Assembly: GCA_003117195.1 (NCBI GenBank)
Contig: BDSI01000243.1
Location: forward strand, 17,923 to 81,922
DNA: 64,000 bases
From: Eudorina sp. 2006-703-Eu-15
Taxonomy: Eukaryota; Chlorophyta; Chlorophyceae; Chlamydomonadales; Volvocaceae
Reading direction: 5' to 3'
Part shown: one piece after another, positions 27,544 to 39,800 of the stretch
Numbering within the stretch: the first letter of the stretch is position 1
Layout: the number at the start of each line of letters is the position of its first letter
Made by a program: the position numbers and the translations under genes
Notes under the pieces: model-generated
The model's input: the letters and a program-made list of their open reading frames with translations, nothing else
Told to the model about the DNA's origin: nothing
Databases searched by the model: none

Positions 27544-30500
27544 ATGGGCTTCTTACGTCGAGCTGCTGTGGTGCTGGCCGCAACCTATCTGCTCGGGATT
27601 GGGATGATGATTATTGAAGGAGGAGTCCGTTTAGTGCAGTTTGCTATCGCGGAGAATCAGAAGCGCAACAAAAAACTCAAAAAGGTGCGTTTGGGTGCGT
27701 GGGGGGCATCAGGCATCGCAGGTAGGGAGGCTGTGTTCGTTAATTAAACACCATGCAGGCGTTTTAACGTGGGAACACGCAGCGGGTTGATTGGATGGTT
27801 GCTTGGTTGAACCATTTGTGAAATGGGGGGATGGCGGAGGCAAAAGATACCATACATCCATACCTGCATGCCGTGTATGTATGCATTGATCACTCTGGGA
27901 CAAATAGGGTTACTAGAGTTCCAAACCCAAAACCCCTTTCACTCGCGGACACCATTCTACAATCATTTTAGCAGCTTGCACAGCTACGGGCGTAATTGTC
28001 ATTACGCGGGGCTACGTACTTTCAGTCATCCTGTTTATAATATTATAAATCAATAATAGGTTTTAAATTGCTATGCTGCGCGACGACATATACCCTTTAA
28101 GTACGTACGCACTGCTGTATACACTACTGTTAAGAGATTCGTTGCGGCAACATCCTGCACGGTAGCCAAGCTCGTACCCGCACAACTGCTACAACTGCAT
28201 GGTCTACATGGTCATCTATTTGTATTAATATGGTAATAAGGTTGCTCTCAAATCTGGGACGGAGTTCATCATCATGAGATTTCATCCAATTCTTTCGGCA
28301 GATTACGCACAAAGCTCGTGTGTCCGAAGCAAGCAAGGATACAAAGTGCGTTCATGCGCTTAAATGGACCCCTTCGTTACTATCCAAGGATTTTGATCCC
28401 TTGGTAAAGAAGTGGTCCACTTGAATGCATGGTGCTAGTGGCCACCGGTTTTAAGTCCCAACCAAGCAAGCTAGTCATCAAGCAGTAGTGTATACATTGT
28501 ATATGCATGTGTCCAATCATCAGATCCCCTCGCTATAGCGCATCAATCGAACGGACGGACGGACGGTCGGAGCACCCGCACTGCTAGAGGAACTTTATCA
28601 AAATGATTTAGTGCGCATGAGGCGCTGGGTCCACAGTGTGCATGTGGTAGGTGCTGGATGTATCTGTTGATGAGGCAATGATTGCTAAGTCGCTAAATAA
28701 ATAGCTCGTCGGTTACGTCGTCGCGAGCTTCGTTCAGGGACCGAGAGCGCTGAATGATAGCTAGAGTGTGCGTGATGGTCTTATATTTTTCGGTGATGGT
28801 CTTACTTATGTTTTTCGATGTGGACGTTTATAATGTAAGTACATGTTTGCATCACTACATATTAATCGTAACTGCCACATTAATTATGACTACATATGTA
28901 TATCTACATGCTATTCTTTTATTTAATATATATTACTACATATTAATTAATTTGTATGTTGATTATAACTGTATCTATATAAAGCGTTACCTCCAAATAA
29001 TTTTATGTGGGCTCGCTCGCTCCGTTCCGTTGCAGGACGCCATGGCACTAGTTGAGCGGGCCATGAAGAGGTTTGAACTTGGAATGCGCTATGCGGTCGC
29101 ACGACGCTTAAGGTATGTATGTAGGGACGAAGGATTCACGCACGCCATTACATGCCAAACATACAGCGTACTGTAGACTTATTATTTTCATGATTATTAT
29201 GATGATGATGCCTCTTGCATCATGTTCAGATAATTATTTTCAATGTATCAGTTACACGTATATATTCTTATAACATTATTATATATAGTCTGATTGCGTA
29301 TATTAATTACATCATGTTCAGATTATTATTTTCAATGTATCAGTTACACGTATATATTCTTATAACATTATTATATATAGTCTGATTGCGTATAGTAATT
29401 CTAATATATAATTGTTATTACTCTTTTTATTTTATCATACATGATTATCCCCTCACCATAATTACTGTTGCTACTACTAGACATTGTTTGTTAATTGCAA
29501 CTTTTATTACTATTGTTGTCATTGCATTGTTTGTCTCAGACTTGTATGATACTTATTACGATGCAGTTCCAAGTAACAAAGTCCTTGGCGTCGTCTTCGA
29601 TTACAATAATGTATATCATTACAGCACCTGCTGCAGTCAGGATACTTATGTACCTGAATGAATGAATGAACGTTACAGCGGACCCTGTCGGTACCTGTAC
29701 CTATTCATCACCCACGCATGCGTACATACATACTACATACATACGTATGCATGTACCAACGAACGCGCCCGCCACCCCCGATACATGTATGTGCTGCTTG
29801 ATGATACATACACCGCTCGGTTGCTTGGGGCGTACGTATAAATACAACGTGCGCACACAGCGACGCAGAAAACTGTTTCACTGATACCATCGAAGTAATC
29901 GAGGTAGAACTGTCGAAGCTTGGCATCGATTACCGTTCATTGGCGAAGGCGGGGAACGCACAGGCGGGAATGACCCTCGCCGAGATCTACGTCCGGCGGG
30001 GCCAGGTTCGATGGGAGGCGAACAAAGCTGACTTCGCGCTGTCCGATGCGCTGCGAGCTCTGGAGGCGCAACCAAAGCACAAGACTGCCATGATCCTGGC
30101 GGCCAACTGCTACCAGAGGTATGTAGGTGTGTGATGCATGAGCGAAGGTATATTTACGTATATGGGCGAAAGCTGCAGGTCAGTAGAGGGCTATACGTAT
30201 ATATGTACATGCATGTACTCTACTTATTACAATTTTAGACAGCAGGCGCTGTTCATTCTCGTCCCCTTACGTAAATAGACCTGTATGTACTCATGAGCCA
30301 AAAAATATATATATACATGTACGTACATACGTACGTACGTACGTAGCTTGTTATAAAAGTTACCACGCCGATTACTGGGAGATTACGGGCGGATAGATTC
30401 GTTGTACGGTGTCGGGTAGATAAATTAAATGAAGACTGCATGCATGGGATATTATAATCGTCAAACAAAGGAGGGGCGCGTGAAACTAGTGAAACTCTTC

Positions 30501-30843
30501 CGCGAGCAGTCGTTCGCTCCGTCGTGCCTTCGATCTATCTCCCGCCCCAGTAGTAATCGAATGCGACTGCTGCTAATCAAACATGCATACATGCCCCGAT
30601 GTATGTATGCAGACGTACGCAGCGTGCAAACGTTCCGCCATCTATCCTAATAAATGCGTGCGTGGCATGTCTATATATATCCACCGACGCACGCACGCAC
30701 GCATGTATGTCCGTCGTTCTATCTCCAGCAATTTCCTTACGTATGCACGCACTTTACGTGCGTGCGTGATGACGTACAGGTTGAGTCAGCATGAGCAAGC
30801 GGTCAACATGTTCGAGAAACACCGGCGCCTCGGTTGGTGGTGA
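27544..30843 (+). CDS. Small membrane-anchored TPR-like protein, 179 residues
   Basis: Four exons with conserved phase: 27544-27684, 29036-29112, 29861-30118 and 30780-30843. The total is 540 nt including TGA. The start is the ATG of MGFLRRAAVVLAATYLLGIG. Residues 8-25 form one hydrophobic helix, followed by a highly basic segment (NQKRNKKLKK). The rest is helical with TPR-like spacing: AMALVERAMKRFELGMRY, then DFALSDALRALEAQPKHKTA, then AANCYQRLSQHEQAVNMFEK. The layout of one N-terminal anchor and a short cytosolic helical-repeat domain resembles small organelle-membrane adaptors, but I do not recognise the family. It is transcribed away from Msp1-like copy B. Introns are AT-rich and include a 92-bp duplication and a LINE-end relic. 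Confidence 0.65.
29219..29402 (+). repeat. 92-bp tandem duplication in an intron
   Basis: Positions 29219-29310 and 29311-29402 are nearly identical direct copies (ATCATGTTCAGATWATTATT...). They differ at one base near the start and at a few at the end. The duplication is recent and lies in intron 2 of the TPR-like gene. Confidence 0.95.
29655..29685 (-). mobile_element. 31-bp relic identical to a LINE 3' end
   Basis: Positions 29655-29685 are identical to 14807-14837, the (TGAA)n plus CGTTACAGCGGACCC end of the LINE fragment on the minus strand. The match stops on both sides. This looks like an extremely short 3' insertion of the same or a sister family, in intron 2 of the TPR-like gene. 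Confidence 0.6.
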
Positions 30844-33800
30844 CCTCGGTGTAGGCCACACCACACCGTCTACACCGCGTGACGCACACGGACGGACGGA
30901 CGGACGGACGGACGGACTCGCCACACGCACGTCGTACATCGCGGTCGTCGGGCCAGCTGTCTATGCAACGCGCTTGCTTCGTTGCTATCATGGCAGGAAA
31001 GCGCGCGCGCGCTCGTATTGTATGCGTAAGTACACCTATATGCGCGCGCGCGTGTGCACCTATCTAACTAGCTACATATATACATCGTAAGCGCGTGCCT
31101 ATGTACGTACATCGATGTACGTACATCTGCATGCACATGCATCCGTACGTACGTAATAACAAGATCCGCCGTCGCTCGGCCGCAGCAGCGGCCGCAGCTC
31201 CATCCATCGCTCGTGCGTTAGTTGGAGCGAAAGCTACCGCCGTTTGATAGGGCGTGCATGGCTTCCTGTCCGCCGCCTATTTGGGCAGGTAGGGGCATGG
31301 GGGTACCCCGCCGTGGATTATTACTCATCTCGTTTATCTACGTTCGTGGGTATGCATGGGGGAACCGTTATTATTAGCTAGCTACATAATTGGGTGGCCG
31401 TGCGTACGTGTGTGTAATAGTAGTTGATTGGTCTCCGACTGTATATTATTACATTGCGCGGGCGGGCGGGTAGATTGGAACAGACACCCTGCCTAGCGCG
31501 CTCATCAGCAGCACAGTGAATGCAAGCAAGCCATGAAGCACGCGCGCTACGCACACACGCGCGGCGGTGGCGTTCGCGGCGTACGACATCATCAGCGCAT
31601 CGATCAGCGACATCGTGCGACGGACATCAGCGCGATACGGACGGCCTCTTTCATTATTATGCGTAGGCCGCCGCGCTCGTTATCAGTTGTATGTTAACAG
31701 TGCCCGAAACGTAAGGTAGCTAGATAGCTAGGCCAGGTAGGCCGGTACGTACCGGGCGGCACGTGCATGGATGGCTGGGCAGTTGGACGTACGCACGGCA
31801 GTTGTTGTTCAATGAATTGATCGTGATGATGATTCATGGATGACTCTCATTAGGCATGCAGGCAAGCAAGGTGGAACTAACGATTCATCGGCTGATGAGT
31901 GCGTGCGTGCGTGGTGTCATCATCAGGATGGAAGCAGTATGTAGATAGAGCAATCAACGTTTCGTTTATGCATGCAGTGTATGTATGGTAGGTGAGGAAC
32001 GAAGCTCTGGCTGTCACCGATGGCCCGCGGGGTCGGTCCACTGTAATGACATCCTTCGTTTGTCTTCTTTCCCTCGCTCGTTCGTTCCGTCCATCCGCGA
32101 CGTGCGTGCGTGCGTGGCTCCTACGTAGGGCCGTCGCCGCCGCGCGGGGCATGCAGGCACTTGCGGGCGGGCGGAACGGCCGGTGGCCACACGCATGCAT
32201 GCATACAGCAGGACGGATATATACAGCATAGATTGCTACTGTATCCGTCCTGTATGTATGTATGCCTAGCTACCTACCAGGCCAGAATTAAGGCAGCTAG
32301 TGTATGTTCGTTGTTCCGTGAGTTGGGGCGCGCGCCCACCTACCCGTACGGCTCACTGTCGCTCGAGTTTGCTTTGCTGCGTTTCTCGCTTATCTATTTT
32401 TATTTTGGCGCCCCGCTACTTATCTTGCCCTGCCGCTACTACTGCTGGTGACCTGACTTACTTGCTGCAATAATAATGGTACGTACGTAGCTGGGGCGGG
32501 CAACCGAAGCGAGACGACAGAACTCTAAAGCATTCCACAGACGGATGTACGGCAGCAGGCAGATGGGAGCGTTAGTCGAATGCAGCCCTATCTGCTGCCT
32601 TGCTTGCTATCCCGCCGTCGCTCGGCGACTTCATGCGCATGCATAATCGACATCAAGAATTTTGCAAGTAAGCCTAACTTGCTTCGCTCGTTGCTTCTGA
32701 TCAATCCGCACCAGCCACGCAGCAGGCGGCGCCTGCCCATCATCAGATCCCAGGAAGTGTATATGAGGTCATCTCATCGGGGCTGCGAATGGTAACTAAC
32801 CCAATACTGCAGCCGCATGCCTGTGCTGCGCATTGCGTACGGAGGTAGGAGGAGAAGTTTATTTGGCGGGGTTGGCTGGGTCGACTCCGGATGGAACGAA
32901 TCAATCCATCAAGGCGCTGCGGCCGCGCGGCTGCGTGGTCACCAGCTGGCCAGCCAGCCGCCAGCTGCAGGTCCCAGCCGCGCGCGAGTACGACGGTAGT
33001 ACGACGGCAATACGACGGCGGTACGACGGTAGTACGACACGCATTACGCAAGAAGCAGCACTCACACACACGCACGCGCCATCCATCCATCCGCCCATTA
33101 CAACTAACCCGCGACATACATCCACACCCATTCGGGACGACGACAGACGCAACGAACAGCTATGCGTGCGCGTTTCCATCCATATATGCCGCCATCGATC
33201 CATCCATCCATCCGCACGCATCGCTGATAAAAGCTAATCAAACTATTATTTCGACGATCGATCTGCTGCCGCCTACGTAGCTGTCCGTACATCCCACCGC
33301 CGCTTCTGCTGCTCGGTCAGCCCGTCTGTTCGTCTTCTATCTGCCGATCCGCCCGTCCGCACCGGTTCGCCAACAAGACCCGGTCGTACGTCAGGAATCA
33401 GCGGGGCAGGCAGGCATGCACGCACGCACGCACGCAATCGACCACTACTCTATCTCTGAGGACACATCCACTGAACCACTGCTGCGGAACTGCACCCTCC
33501 CAGACCGGCTGCTGCTGCTGCTGCTGCGGCGGCGGCGGCGGCGGTAGCTGCTGCTCCGCCATGTATAGCATCGCTGCTGCTGCTGCTGCATCAAAGCACG
33601 ACAAACAGTCAAGGTGTCCGGCCACAATCAATACACGCACACACACAACCCAACCGCCCCGACCTCCATCCGGCATGCAGCTGCTGCCAGCTAGCTACGG
33701 CGCGCGCCCCAGCAGCCCCCTACCTGTCGCGGCTCTAACCAGGACGCGCCCCAACCGGTATGTCACCCCCACCTTGCTTTGATGTCCGGCAAGACATACC

Positions 33801-33865
33801 CTGATGCCCAGCACGATAAAGGAGCAGCTCGGCTCCGTTCAGTTTATAGCTTCTAGGGTAAAGCT
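30844..33865. other. 3 kb gene-poor region rich in short tandem motifs
   Basis: No gene is supported. The sequence is full of ACGTACGT, GCATGCAT and ACGG runs, including (ACGG)n at about 30888-30917. One minus-strand frame opening at 33562 (MAEQQLPPPPPPQQQQ, then PVWEGAVPQQWFSGC) looks like a first exon but no following exon could be assigned. Base composition shifts sharply to GC-rich at the end of this region. Confidence 0.5.
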
Positions 33866-36800
33866 TCAGTTGGCAGGGACGACAGGACGCGGCCGCAGCC
33901 GCAGCGGCACATGCAGGGTGGTGGACGCCGCGCGCCACCGCGGCTGCAGCACCTCCGCCTCCACCTCCGCAGCCGCAGCCGCCTCCTCCCCATCCTCCTC
34001 GCCACCCTCCCCAACAATCGCCAGGTGCCACTCGGCGGACCCGTCACTGACCCGCGGGTCGGTGACGACCGCCCCTACGGTTCCGCCCCGTCCCCTCCGC
34101 TGCACCCCCAGCCGCACATCCAGACTGTAGCTGCCCGCCACCCACACGCGCACGCGACCCGCGCTGCGCCAGGACGATGGGGAGGAGGAGGAGGAGGAGG
34201 AGGAGGAGGTGACTGCCGCGGCGGAGGTGGCGGAGGTGGCGGCGGTGGCGGCGCCCGACTGACCGCGCGCCGCAGCGGCGGCAGCAGTGGGCGGACTGGT
34301 GGCCGCCAGCTTCACCTCCCTGGCCGCCCTGACCCCGGGCAGCTCCACCCGCAGGCTCCACCGCTGCTCCACTTCAACTTCTTCACCGGCCTCACCGGCC
34401 CCAGGACGGGTGGACCCGGACCCGGACCCGGACCCGGCGGATGGCGGCCCCCGGGATGTGGCCCTGGTGCGGACCAGCCGGTAGCGGGGGCACACCACCG
34501 CCGAAGCCGCCGTCGCCGCTGCTGCTGCTGCTGCTGCTGCCGCTGCTGGGGTCCTGGCAGGGGGTGTAGCCGCGGCAGCCTTGGTTCCGCTGGGCAAGGA
34601 GGAGGAGGAAGGGGCGGCAGAGGCGGCGGCGGCGGGGAGAGCCGCAGGAGGTGAAGGCCGCGGGTCAAGGTCCGAGTCGGGGCCGAGCCAGTCGGACCAG
34701 CGGGGGGAGCTGGAGGGAGGCAGCAGCGGCGCGGCAGGGGCGGCGGCGGCGGGGGTGCCAGCGGATTTGGCGGCGGCGGCGGCGGCGGCGGCGGGGGTGC
34801 CAGCGGACTTGGCGGCGGCGGCGGCGGCGGCGGCGGCCGGTGCCTCTTTGGCGTCCGGCGGCGGCGGCGGCGCTTCCTTCGAGGGTTTCACCGGCGGCTT
34901 GCCGTTGGGATGCGGAGCGGCCTGCTTGGACGCAGCAGAGGCGGCAGCGACTGCGGCGTCTTCCGAATCCCTGCGCCGCGCCACGTCCGCTGCCTCCTCC
35001 GCCGCCGCCGCCACCTTGCCCTCGTCCTCCTCCTCCTGCTGCTGCTGCTCCTCCTCCTCCTCCTCCTCCTGCTCCTCCTCCTGCTCCGCCCGCAGCTGCT
35101 GTCCTGCCCCGCCCATGAGCTGCCCCTCCTCCTCCTCCACCTCCTCGGGGCTGAGCGGCACATGCGGGTGGGTGCGTTCGTAGAAGAGCAGGTAGGCGTC
35201 CCGGATGGACTCCACCTCGGACTCTGATACCTGAGGTGGAGGGTGCGAAAGGGGCGGGGGAACGGAGGGCGGGGGGGGGGCCGGGGAAGTGGTGGTTGGT
35301 GACGCGGTTCAGCAGGTGGTCCGGGAGGTGGTTGGTGAGGCGGTTGAGGAGGCGGTTGAGGAGGCGGTTGAGGAGGTCGTTCAGGAGGCGGTTCATGGGA
35401 GGCAGTCAGGGGGCGTCTTCAGGCGGTGGATCGGGTGCGGGAGATGGGACCGCAGATGGAGGGGGGGGGGAGGGGGAAGGAGCGATGGCTCATGGCTGGG
35501 CGACGAATTGCCGCGCGCGAGAGTGGAGGTCGGTGAGAGACTCCTCTGGGGTGTACGACGCAAAGGCCTATCTAGCTATACATCTACGTACCGGATGGTT
35601 GGGAACCCATTTGGGCTACTTATATTGTGAGCGTCTGTACGGCTTTGCCGTACCGGCTTACAGGGGGACACACGCCAAGGTCAAGGACATGCAGGTCCCC
35701 CACCCGCCTCCATGTGTTTTGTGCCGCCTGGGGGGGGGGGCCGCTCCTGAGGCGGCGCCGGTGTACGACACCCCGTGCGAGCCGCGGCTGGTCGGCGGTG
35801 CCTGCACAAGAGACCAATGCCTGTAACCGCAACCCCGCCCCAGCACCTGAATATGCCTTCGCCAACCACCAACTGCCAACCACCAACTGTCAACGCACCC
35901 GCGTGACCTCGTCGTCGTCGCAGCGGTACCACTGCCCGTCGCCCCCCCGCACCACCGCCACGTAGTGCCCCATGTGGAGGGACATGGAGGACGCCGGAGG
36001 GGAGGGGCCGCCGTAGTCGGAGCCGCGGGGGGAGGGGGGACCGCCTGGGGCGTGTGCGCGGATGGATCACGAAGACGCGGGGGGGGGAGATGGTTTGGGT
36101 GTGAGTTTGGAGTGAGCAAGGGAGGGAGAGATGGAGGTGTCAACGCTCTGAGTCAACGCTTCGCCGTCTTCGTCCATCCCAACACACATCGGCGGTTATG
36201 GGTTCGGTGCCCTTTTGCGGTTTCGCTGTCTTGAATGACCAAAGGGAGGGACGAAGCACATACACACACGATCACTGACGACGTATAGCAAAGAATCTGA
36301 CACATGCAAACAAACAAGTAACCGACGTCTGAAACGTGCAAGCACCGGTAGCAGGGCGGCACGGCCCCGCCGTCGCACTCCCCACCTGGCGGCATGATGC
36401 CCAGGTGCTGTACCACGCCGTACAGCCTGTACGTGGCGGGCCCTGGATCCAGCGCGCCCGGAGCCATGTACGGCGTCAGATCCAGATCCATGCGCAGCGT
36501 GATCTGCATTCCGGACGAGCGAGCGATGCAAAGTCAACTACCGGTCAACCAACCTTCCACAATGCGGTCTGCGAGTGCGGCCAACGACTCAGTTTCCCCA
36601 CCCAACCGACAACCCACCCAACCCATTCAATCACCCAACCACCCAACCGCTCGTGCCGTACCCACCGGCCGGGCGTCCTTGGCCATTCGGGGTCCGAAGC
36701 CGCCGGCGCCGCTGTAGGGGCTGTACCCCGGGGGTCCCCCGGCGGCCGCGAACCTCTTAAGGGTGATGGCCAGGGCGTTGGGCGCCACCTCCAGCCGCAC

Positions 36801-39800
36801 CCGCCGAGTGGCGCGAACCAGCTGCCGGCAGCGCTCGCACCTGGAGGTCGACCAATGGGGAGGGAGGAGAGGGGAGGGGGGACGCGAGGTCCAGGGTGGG
36901 TGGTTGGGTGGTTGGGTGGTTGGGTGGGTGGTTGGGTGGGTGGGTGGGTAGGTGGTTGGGTGGTTGGGTGGTTGGGTGGTTGGGTGGGTGGTTGGGTGGG
37001 TGGTTGGGTGGGTGGTTGGGTGGGTGGGTCGGTGGGTGGGCGGGTGGGTGGGTGGGTGGGTGGGTGGGTGGGTGGGTGGTTGGGTGGTTGGGTGGGCGGG
37101 TGGGTGGGTGGGCGGTTGGGTGGGTGGGTGGGTGGGTGGGCGGCAGTTCGAGCCCAAGCCCAACTCCGTCTTGAGCCCCCTCCTCCGACCCCAAACCCCC
37201 TTCCCGCCCCCTGACCCCCTTCCCTTCCCGTCCCACCTGTACTCGTTTCCCTGGTCCAGCACCTCATCCGCGAAGTAGCCCCTCAGCCCCGCCTCCACAC
37301 TGCCCACCCGGGGGCCCAGATCCACCTCCAGACCCAGGACCGACTCGTGGGACTGTGAGAAAGGGGGGGGGGCAGGGGAGGGGAGGGGAGGGGCCGTCCA
37401 GCGTCAAGCTCGGTCAGGTATGTGTGATATGTAACACACGTAACGCACGTACCGGACTGGTTCGGGCGGGTGCAGGTGCGGGTGCGGGTTTCTCGCTAAA
37501 CACATCCCCACACACACGCCCTGCTCCTTCCCCGGCAAAGGGAGGAGAGCGCTTAGGCGGTCTTTCCGTTAGGGCTGGGTCAGCAGCCCTTGGCCAGTGC
37601 CAGGCCCGGTCAGGTATGTAACACACACATCCCCCCCACCCATCCCCACACACGCTCACCCACCCACCTGGCTGGCGTGTCCACAGCAGTCGCACAGAGT
37701 GGCCCTCCGCAGGTAGCCCCCCAGCACCTGATGCACCAGGCTGGTCTCATCGCCGCGCCACACGGGCAGCGGGGGAGGGGCCGGGGGGGTGCGGCTGGCG
37801 GCGGCCTCCGACGAATCCCCGTCGGCCGAGGCCGAGGTGGCGGCGGCCGTCCCCTTCTCCTGCCCCCCCTGCTGCTGTGTGCGGAGGAGGCGCTTTTGGT
37901 GCTCCGCCGCCCTCCTGGCCGCCCTCGCCCTCAGCAGGCCCCTGCCCCCCGCCTCCGCCAGCTGCACCTCCGCCAGAGCCTCCAGCAGCTTCGTCAGCAG
38001 CTCGTGGGCGTCCTCCTACACACACACACACACATTTCATATATGGGTCGGGCAATGGGTGTATTTTATACGCATACGGGCAACTTTCGGGCGCTAATCC
38101 GCCTGTGCATGTCACGCACTCCTGCTCTGCCTGCTTAAGCAACACATGGCAGGGGGAAGGAGAGGGGCAGGAGGCGGAGGAGGTAGGAGGTTGGGCGGAA
38201 GGCGGAGGAGGGGGGCAAGAGGAGGAGGTAGGAGGTGGGGCAGGAGGCGGAAGATAACAAAGACGGGGGGGTGCGGAGTCGGGGCTGGGTTCGAGGACAG
38301 CGGTGAAGTCGTTGGGATTGTGCAGGTTGCTGGCGACTTTGGTAACGGCAAGGGGCCGGGGGGCAGGGGCAGGTGTGGAGGAGAAGGAGGAGGTGGAGGC
38401 GGAGGAGGAGAAGGAGGAGGTTGCGGTTCCCTTCGCTGGCCCGTGTGTACAGTGTTAGACCCCTGCGGCCCCCGGGTGTGCCCCTTCCACCGCCGCCTGA
38501 CAAGCCCCGCCAACGCTGACAACGCCACAAACGCCGACCCCACATACACCCCACAAACACACACGGCCCCAAATGCGATACACATCCAACGTCTAAATGC
38601 CTTCCCTCCCGTCCCGTCCCGTTCCGTCCCCTCCCGTCCCTGCCCGCCATCCCGCCCGGCCGCTCCTTCCGTCCCTCCGCACCTGCCGCCCCGGCACCAG
38701 CGTCCTGCCCAGTCTGTGCACTTGCCGGGTGAGCCCGCGGGCATCCACCGCCGCCACCACCGGCGGGGCCCGGGGCCGGGACCAGGGCCAGGCGCGGACC
38801 CCGCCAGAAGACGACGACGACGACGACGCAGCGGCAGCGGAGCCGTGGTCTGTCGCCTCCGCGTCGCCGCCGGCCGCCGCCGCCGCCGCCGCCGCCGCCG
38901 CGGAGGCGGCCGCCACGGAGGCGGCTGCAGTGACCGCCAGGTGGGACAGCTCGCAGGCGGGGCACCAGCTGGCGGGGAGAGGGGGAGGGGGGAGGGGGAA
39001 GGGGAAGGGGATGTAGGAAATTGGTAGACAGGGGTAGGGGGAGGGGTCAGAAAGAGAAACAGGAGGGGAGGGGGCACCGGTGGGAGGCAGGCAGGCATAT
39101 TGAGTGGACAGCGGAGACTAGGGCAGGGAGGGATGTGGGAAGGGGTAGGGAACGACAGCCGGGGGCACGGAGGGCGGGCAAGATAGATGAAACAATGCCG
39201 ACGCCATATTCCCCGACCCTCACCCCCCAGACCCAGACCCACATCGCGGGCGACCGACCCCTCCCCGCTCCGTCACGCATGCCCCTTGAGTGGTCGAGGC
39301 GGCTCCCTGCCCGTCCTCACGGACATCACGCCGATCCCCGCCTCTCAAAACAGGTCCGAATGCCTCCATGTAACCATACTCAAATATCCATTTCCATATG
39401 CTCAGGCTTGCATGTGCGATTTCCACCCCAAGGCGCACCTCCACCGTGCCTTCTTCGCACCCGCCTCCGCCTACCCCCCGCCTATCCCCCCACCCTCCCA
39501 CCCTCGCCCCTTTACCCCCCGCCTACCCGCTGATGCCCGTCCGTGCCTCCACGGGTTCCGGAGCCACGCACTCCAGACAGTGCGCCCCGCTGCGCAGGTA
39601 CTCGCCCAGGGCGGGCGTGGCCAGGAGGGCCTGTACGGCACTGGCCGCGTAGCACGAGTTGCCCGAGTTGTAAATGCCGGCGGGCCGCGGCGGCGTCATC
39701 AGCGCCGGGCTGGGGGCCGTCTCCCACCCCCAGGTCACCGAGGACAGACCCGGGGCCACCTCCTCCTCGCCCTCCGCATCGACGTCCTTGGCGGCTGCTG

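Noticed and set aside
33911..34654. Plus-strand frames of 200-250 codons opposite the deubiquitinase's last exon, and similar ones at 38.1-39.0 and 39.5-40.5 kb
   Set aside because: Shadows of GC-rich low-complexity coding or intron sequence on the minus strand; no motifs or splice support.
36545..37325. Pro/Thr/His repeat protein on the minus strand
   Set aside because: Reads through the (GGGT)n intron array between two well-supported deubiquitinase exons.
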